Positions 56,521 to 64,000 of a stretch of 64,000 nucleotides of DNA are shown here, in pieces (the stretch's first letter is position 1; every line of letters starts with the position of its first letter). A model generated the notes under the pieces. That model had not been told where the DNA came from, ran no database searches, and saw only the letters and a program-made list of their open reading frames with translations. The position numbers and the translations under genes were made by a program. Origin of the DNA: Balaenoptera acutorostrata (lineage: Eukaryota; Chordata; Mammalia; Artiodactyla; Balaenopteridae). The DNA is taken from NCBI RefSeq assembly GCF_949987535.1, contig NC_080077.1:34561389-34625388 (forward strand), read 5' to 3'.

Positions 56521-58614
56521 AAATCCAATTGAAATAACTGCTCTGAAAATTGCAAAATTCACAGATTCTCACTGTCAGTGTTCATAGATTATTGTTTATT
56601 GAAAAGAGTAAAATATTCTTCAAGGCACATTTTTAAAATTCTAAATTTGCTTAACGCTATGAGTAATTATATAATCCAGCATCTCTAGTTTTAAGCCAAA
56701 TCATTTCTCTATGCTTCTAAAAGTCAAATCTGTCCGATATCCCAGCATGATAAGTAACATCTATTAGTTTGGAGAGGATACACCCCCATGTGTAGTAGGT
56801 TCTGTTAAACATTCAGTATTCTCTTTGACAAATGACCAAGAGATTAGTTTATCTGGACACAGAATACGACACTCTGGAACCCAGTAGTACATTGGAATGA
56901 CCGTTATTCTTCCAAAGCAAGTTAACCCATCTGTACAGAGCACACACTGGCCAGTGCTCCTGAACTATCTCTTACCCTCCTTACTTGTGTCCAATTTCTG
57001 GGCCTCAGAAGGCAAATAGAGAATGCCAACAGAGATCTGCACTCCTTAAAGTCAAAATCAGGAGAGATTAAGCAGGGTTTAAGAATGAAGCAAGAGACTT
57101 TAAATGAAACTCTTTAAAAGACATATTTCTTTTCCTTTGTTCTCTTATTAAAAGAGTAATCCATGGAAGTTATGGAGCAAGGCAAGAGAGAAAAGGACAA
57201 GGCTGCCTCCACCTTAGCCCTTTTTCCCATGGCTGCTGCAGGTGTTTACTTGACCCAGACTTCCCCATGGCAACCTTACACAATGTTGTATAACTCTTAT
57301 GACAAAGTCTCTTAAATCACCCAACTGCAAGATTGAAAATTTAATATAAAAAATATTCTAGAGGGACAGTGGAGTAGGTATGGGTGGGTTCCTGTGTGGG
57401 TTGGAGGAAAAATAGGTACTGTTGTAAAAAATATCCATGCAGTTTTAGGCTTAAGTCCATCCATGGAACTTCCCTCACATTTCAGTAGGCCATTCTGCCA
57501 TTCCAAATCTCTGCCAACAACTAATCTACAGTCAGCATGTGTAAGAAATCGGATGGCAGTTACCTTTGGTGAGGAAGGAGGTACACAATAACTGAGCAGA
57601 GAAGTTTGGGGTGCCAGTCATGTTGTGTTTCTTGATTTGGGTGTTTGTTACACCAGCATGTTCACTTTGTGGGAATTCATCAAGTTTTTCACTTATGATT
57701 TGTGCAATTTACATGATACATATTTTTAAATTTTCTAAAAATAATAAAATTAAATCTGCTACCAAGTTAAACATCTAACACTTTCCCTACTGTCAAATGA
57801 CTTCGAGCCTTCTCAATTTCACATTTTATTTGCCAGTACAGAAATGGCCTTCATGTTAAGTCCTGAGAAGAAAAAATGATGCAACAACTTGAAAATTAAT
57901 AAAGAAAATATGATACTTTCTGTCCTAGTATTACAAATGATGTATATCATCTAATATAATTAATGTCTACAGTTATGAATCTATTTATTTTTCTTTAAAC
58001 CACCAGAATAGTACTATAATATCCCAGTATCTCATAAAAAATTCCCCTCCAGGGACTTTGGATATCAAAGACCATGACTTTTCACTGGGGGCTGTTTCTT
58101 TCTCTTATTCACTTCTTTGAAGTTTAGCAAGAACCAGTGTTTAGCATCCATGATCCTCTGCAACACTAGCCGTGCTACATGGAAAGAAGAAGGCAATAAG
58201 GCAACAATTTCTACACTAGGATTCCAGCCTAGAAAGTAGAAGTGTGATTTTGTTCCTTTCCCTTTGCAGCATCCTGGGCTCTACTAAAGTGTATTGTTAG
58301 TGATCTCTCTTTAAAATACCAGTTTTTCATAGCTATTCACTACAGAAGAAATTCCAGTTTAAGATAAGTCCACCTTGTTCCCTAACAAGGGAAGGAAGTA
58401 TTTATTATTATGCTATCAGCATAAGAGAGATGACCCATGGCAGCTATTTGTATAGCATGCCTGGTTGGCTTGCCACTCATGCCTGCCTCCACTGCTCTCT
58501 TTTCAGGGTAAAGCAAGACAGAAAGGAAGTGGATTCTGGATAGAATACTCAGCATTTGAAATATAGAAGCACCCAAGCTCCTCTATGGGTATGGAAGTAA
58601 AACATATTTAATTA
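56521..58614. other. unassigned sequence
   Basis: No repeat family or exon recognised. The opposed small frames at 57312-57591 are not gene-like. Confidence 0.45.
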
Positions 58615-59065
58615 CCTAGGACTGTTTCAGTTATGAGTAACAGAAAAAGGGAAGTCATGGTGGCTTGTGGGAAACAAAGGGGGTAGGGTAATCTATAGGC
58701 TTAAGAAACTGAACATTCAAAAGGCTCTAGATCCAGGGCCTCAAACTATATTGATAAGGACTTGGTCTCTTTTCTTCTCTCAGGTCTGCTTTTCTCTGCG
58801 TGGGCTTCATTCAGTCAAGCTTACCCAGGGAGTAACAAAATAGCTGCTAGCAGCTCCAGGCTACATTTTCTACTTTCAGCAACCACAGTGGAAAGAGCTC
58901 CTCCTTTTCAATAGTTCAACCCTAGGATTGTTCTGCAAGGTGTGATTCCCACCCTCCCCCGCAAACCATGCTCTGTAGGCACAGGAATTGAATAAAGTCA
59001 TTGTCTAGGCCTGGATCATAGCCATGTAAGGGTCTAGGTAGGTGCTCATCTCTTTCAAAATATAA
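58615..59065 (+). repeat. old interspersed repeat, same family as 44935-45440
   Basis: 'gatccagggcctcaaactat', 'ctcaggtctgcttttctctg', 'cgtgggcttcattcagtcaa', 'gctgctagcagctccaggct', 'cagcaaccacagtggaaaga', 'ctccttttcaatagttcaac', 'ggcctggatcatagccatg' follow the same consensus order as the copy at 44935. Name not recalled. Confidence 0.5.
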
Positions 59066-62000
59066 ACCCTAAAACTGGGAGCAGGGTGAAAAAAAAAAAA
59101 AACAATGTAAGAGAGAAAGGTAATGGGTTCTAGGTGAGCAAAAGTAGATATTCAGTAGTAGGTATATTCAGATGAGTATTTTAAAATAAAATGTCAACTT
59201 CCTAAGGACAGTGGAAAAAAACACAGTATATCAATTTACAAATAAAGTAATCACAGCTTTGTTCAGTGTCTTGTGCCAGTCTGAATTAATGTTCCTAGTT
59301 CACATTGTCTCTGACAAAGACACTAGTCTGCCTCTCCAAGAAGTCTCCTCTGAAGACAAAGTCCCATCTTTCCCTCTTATTAAACTACCTACTTAAGCCC
59401 TTTCACACTCAGCCTGTATCTTTCATCCAACTTTAATTCTACTACCATTTAAAATATCCTCCATCATTATTTCTTCTAAACTTTGTCTAAAGCTCAAGGA
59501 GTGCTACGTAGAATACAAAAGACAAGACATGATCTATATACAAGTTTACACTTTAGATAAAATTAAGAAAGGAAGTATATATATAATTTCAAAAGAATAA
59601 ACTCATTCCTCCCAGGGGTCTATTAGTTAAGATACTAGAATGACATGATAATAAGATGGGCTGTTGACATCCTGTGCTAGTACTATATTAAGAAGAGACT
59701 TGGAAAAAGGAAAATCTTTGAAAATGTATCTAAAAATAGCCTGCCAATTAGATGCTTTCCACAGAACTTACAAAGGAAAGATTGTGGCCTCTTCTTCACA
59801 GATTTTTAAGAACCAAGAGAGATGTTTTAGGTTAGTTTGAATGCTATTGGGCCTGGAGTCAGGAAAACAGACTATATATAAGGCTTCCCAGGCTATAAAT
59901 TCAGGGACGGTCAAACCACTCAGTGATAGGATAATCTACAAATCAGTTGTTATATGAGACATTCAGGAACAGGCTAAGTAAAAAACTTAAAGACAAATTG
60001 CAGGGTAAAATCCTGGACTGCTAGAAGATGGAGTCTTTTACCCAATTTTACCTGTTGTTCTCGTTATTTTACTAGTGGTTATATGGTAGATTCTCTCTGA
60101 GAAAAAAATAACGTCCAGTATCAAGTATTGTGAAAATAAAATGCCCCATAAAATCTGTATGATGGTATCCTTATTTCTTTAGGGATCTGAACATTCTAAG
60201 CTTTCAGGCTTTAGTGTGGTTTTCTAACATAAATGGTTTTCTAACCCTTTAAGACTGACTGCTTCATGAAGATCTAGACTTCCTTTTTCCTCTTGAAGGT
60301 TACAATTTTTATATTCATCTTTCTGCCAAATTTCTGTTGATTTCCACTTTTACTTATCAATATTATAAAATAATTTTTAGCCTCATTCTTGACTAATTTC
60401 TTTCTCAGATTGCTGTTGGATTTTGATTTTCCTTTTCTTAGAAAACAAACCTAGATTAAGGGGGATTTTTCCTCCTTTCATTCAAAAGGACTTGGTAAAA
60501 ATTCCCAGCCCAGCAATTGCCATCAAATGATTTAAGCTATTTACTATTAGCTAATATTTTAGTTTCCTACTTCATCTGCTTGGGTCACCATCATAAGTGA
60601 GGATAGTTAGGAATGTACTCCTAGAAAAAGAAGTGTCTCAGAGACAAATACTGGGAGTGCTCATCTATGTATTGTTTAGAAAGAAAATCATGGCCAAAGA
60701 TGTGACCTGACCCATTCTGGTAGGTATATCCCTATTGTGCAGATGGATGTATCAGGGTCTCCTTGTCAGATGCCATTGAACATCACATTACATAACTTAC
60801 TATCCTGTCCAGTCAAGTGAGTTCTTGCATTTCCCATCCCACACTAGGATATGCTATCCAGAGAGCCCAAGATGGGTACAGGGATTGAGCTGCAGTTTTT
60901 TAAAACAAAATAAGTCATTTGAGAGGAAACACTTCAGGGAAAAGTTGAAAAAAATGTCAAATCAGACATCTGACTGAACTATCAATATAACGGGATTAAG
61001 CAAAAAGGAAGAATTAGAAGAGGCAAAAGAGTAGAACCAGAGGAGAGAAAACAGGTTGAAAAAGAAATTCAGGTGGAGAGTTGAAAGTGGAGTATCTGGA
61101 GGAACATCCTTAGCTGGAAAGTGTAGCCAACTTTACAAATGATGTCTGCAGAGTCAGATAAAAGGGAAAGAACAGTTAAGGGGTAGCCATTCCATGCTTT
61201 TCAGAGTCTTCAATAATGAGTACTCTGACCAGATGTGGCCTTGAGGAGTCTAATTTTATACACATGTCCTGTGTGTTTGAAAATGTGTGTTTCCTGTGTG
61301 TTTTCAATGTGTTTCAATGTGAGTTCACTGCTAGACAGTGATCTGTTCTTGATGTGTGATGAATCAGACATCCTTGCCTGAAATGCTTCAGGACAGACCT
61401 GATATGGTGAGGAATGCATGACACAGTGATAAAATGCTGCCCTCTGGGTCAACAGCCAGAACATCCTTCTCTGAGATCAAGTCTCTGTGTCATCTCCTTT
61501 TTACCATAAAAGAAAATGGAGTCTAATTTTTGAAGCTAGTAATGAAGTTTGGATTGTTAACATTCCAAGTATTTATTGAACATAAATAACTTTGTGACTC
61601 TGCAATTAACTTTCTCAATATTCTTTTTGCATCATCTCTGCTTTTTTCTTCCTTCTTCCAACTTAAAACTTACCAGTGACACAAAACTCACCCCAATTCC
61701 TCTATGTCCTTCTTTGATGTAATTGTACTGGGGAAAGGAAATCAGTCATCAGGGGAGGCTGCACTGAGAAGCAATATTAAAGGAAGTTCCTTTTAAAAGA
61801 TCTAAACCCTGATTACACAACAGGACTACCACAGGTGGCGGTGCATCCATTCTCTTCCAAGACACTCAAAAGTCTAGCCTTCCTCCTCCTGGGTTAGGAA
61901 ACATGGCAACCTGCAAGACTGAACCAGAAGGTCCAGAAGGAACCTTTAACACTACAGCAATTTAAATGAATTTACCTAGATACCCAACCAGGAGGGTATT

Positions 62001-63149
62001 CCTGGGAGAGGGTGAGAATGGGAGAGTAGGCACTCAGTAGGCACTCTTTTTCTTTTTTTTAATAATTTGTGTAAAGAATGCTTAATTTGGTTGAAGCTTG
62101 TAGTTGGGCTACAGAAAATTTAATTATTTTTTTACAAATTACTTAATGGTCCAAGAAGTCATTCTGCAAGAAAAAGTCATTTGTCACTATATTCCAGTAA
62201 TCCACTCAGCCCAACTCAACCAGACCAATGGAGAAAAACATCAGAATGTTATTCCCTGAACTTGATATATTTGTAAGAACTTTTTGATGGAAAGAAAAAA
62301 CAAAAATCAATATAAAATATTCTGTAAGTAAGCTTCTTGCTTTAGAATCTTGAACTCTTCAAACAAAATATGGTAAAAACAAAAATAACAAAACAGTATT
62401 GCCAGCAATTAACTAGTGAAAATAGAAAATTCTTATTTGTACAAATGATACATACGAAAGAATGCATAAAGCTAGTCATAACAGGCAGTTTATCATTCCT
62501 CCAAAGCTACACCTTTTTTTATTCCCTTCTTCTGATAAGAAAGAAGCTTTAGGGGAGACATTGTGTTCAACTAGATGAATGTTGTTTGAACGTTGTTTAA
62601 ATGTTTTTCATGCAATACAGGTCTTTTATGTAAACGTTTTTCGGAAATGTGCTAAAAGTTTTCTTACAAGAAATTTAACTTAGCTCTGTTTCTAAAAATA
62701 CTGTCTGAAAGTGGAATCCAATCTCAAAATTCAAGAGAATTACTTGTTACTGGTTTGATACAGGCGGGGAAAAAAAAACCCCTCAATTTCAGTTTTAGCT
62801 CAGATTATAATATAAAGGAATCTCACTACATTCTTTTAATTTGAGATCATTTCCACAACATATCGGCTTAAAAAAATCCTGCCTTTGCCATCAATCTCCT
62901 TAGCTTGCTTGTTTCTTCTGTCCTATTAACAGCTATTAATGGAGATAGACATTTAATCAGCATTGGGAACTTCAATCAAAATCTTCAAAATAATTGAAAG
63001 AAATTAAAGCATATGTGCTTTTTACTTGATTATTTCAATCCATTTTATTTGTGGCTAGTCTTTTCTGTTACATTTACTTTTTCATTTCAATCAGCTTCAA
63101 TATAAGTATGGATATTGAGTTACTTATATTACTTTAAAAAATATAAAAT
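59066..63149. other. unassigned sequence
   Basis: About 4 kb without a recognised repeat, RNA gene or exon. An imperfect GTGTGTTT/TTTCAATGTG tandem pattern lies at 61268-61322. A12-like run near 59089. Confidence 0.45.
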
Positions 63150-63285
63150 CTACACAGGCACTTTACTAGTTTCTTTACTAGTAGAAAAGCCATTCAATAA
63201 CTCTGTGAGCTAATATTTATTGTCTCCATTTTACAGATGACATAACGGAGACTATTAAAGAAATTATTTTGTCCAATCTATATCC
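63150..63285 (-). repeat. MIR SINE fragment
   Basis: 'ttcaataactctgtgagcta', 'atttattgtctccattttac', 'agatgacataacggagacta' match the reverse-complement MIR core. Confidence 0.65.
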
Positions 63286-64000
63286 AACTCTCTATAGTTT
63301 CAAAGTATTGCTACTTTGTTTGAGATTCTAAAGCAAAACAATAAAAAATTTGAATGCTTTTAAAATGTGAGAGGCATTACTAATCACATTAAGTTAAAAT
63401 AACTGTTAAAATTTCACTTGTCTCAAAAACTGCATCCCCTTTTAGGTGTCATCTCAACTTGCTGTGTCTTTTCCTTACCACTCCTCCCCACTTTTCTCAT
63501 CTCTTGGTACCTTTCTTTTCATAATGATTTATACTTTGCTTCACCTTCTGTAATGCTATATTTTCAAAAACTCATCTTTATCCATTCTAATCTGTCCTTT
63601 CTACTTGAACATCTTTCATCCCCAAATGCCAAATTTCTTCCCATTATAATTTATATATATTATCACTTGGTTAGACTTGACCCTATTTGTCCCAATTTTT
63701 AAGAAGCCACGGATAATATTCATGTATCATGTTGTAGTGCTCTGTCACCAAGATAAAAGTTATAGTTCACAACTTCTTTAAGTCTGGTGTTTGCAGTTTA
63801 TGTTGGTGCAGTACTGTGTACACATAACCAAAAATCAATAGGAAGTTAATGGAAAGCAAATATCATAGGGAGAATCAGGGACTATACTTAATGTACTCAT
63901 AGAGCAAGAGAGAAAACATTTCAAGCAAATGGATAAAAACAAGTTTGGAAAGTTGAAGAAAAAATGGATCACTTGTTTTATATGATGCTTACCTTTGGAA
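63286..64000. other. unassigned sequence
   Basis: No feature recognised; the 94-codon frame at 63418-63702 is a low-complexity Leu/Phe/Ser reading with no domain or splice context. Confidence 0.45.

Noticed and set aside
56346..56562. Functional U2 snRNA gene or overlapping small proteins
   Set aside because: Only the first third of U2 is present, without the Sm site or promoter; the overlapping frames are chance.

Overview
This window is AT-rich nuclear DNA from a mammal, most likely a cetacean (whale, dolphin or porpoise). The main evidence is two full-length tRNA-derived SINEs of the CHR type (Cetacea-Hippo-Ruminant), at 1524-1845 and 18140-18452, in the long form typical of whales. L1 tails of the cetartiodactyl type agree with this. 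No BovB or Bov-tA element was recognised, which argues against a cow-like ruminant.

I find no gene of cellular function. No open reading frame looks like an ordinary protein or a spliced exon set. The longest one (40284-41156) is the C-terminal part of an L1 reverse transcriptase. The window is therefore intergenic or lies inside a very long intron. Its content is layered transposable-element debris of several ages, simple repeats, one small-RNA pseudogene (U2 snRNA, 56448-56506) and long stretches in which I recognise nothing.

Layout. 0-10 kb: a CHR SINE, old minus-strand L1 with a GC-richer foreign block inside it, L2 and MIR fragments, and two CA repeats. 10-15 kb: a GATA repeat, then a long, decayed minus-strand L1 into which a MIR, short L1 pieces and a dated 3' L1 tail are stacked; L2 follows. 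15-24 kb: MIR, an ERVL-type LTR with a leucine-tRNA-like primer site, the second CHR SINE, a quiet region, and an old plus-strand L1. 24-32 kb: a quiet region, two old L1s in opposite orientation, a decayed hAT transposase, a young 5'-truncated L1 with clear target-site duplications, and MER5A. 32-43 kb: MIRs, a pair of diverged direct repeats 3.5 kb apart, and an L1 insertion carrying about 750 bp of non-L1 sequence at its 3' end. 43-48 kb: two LTRs of different classes side by side, a non-autonomous hAT element with perfect 8-bp target duplication, and L2 pieces. 48-64 kb: sparse; MIR, L2, a CA repeat and the U2 pseudogene.

The most notable observation is the insertion at 40048-42133. One 17-bp target-site duplication encloses both the L1 fragment and the downstream non-L1 segment, which ends in its own AATAAA and poly(A). 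That is the signature of L1-mediated 3' transduction. I see no evidence of an undescribed gene system. Family names were assigned from remembered consensus features without a database search, so boundaries of old repeats are approximate.
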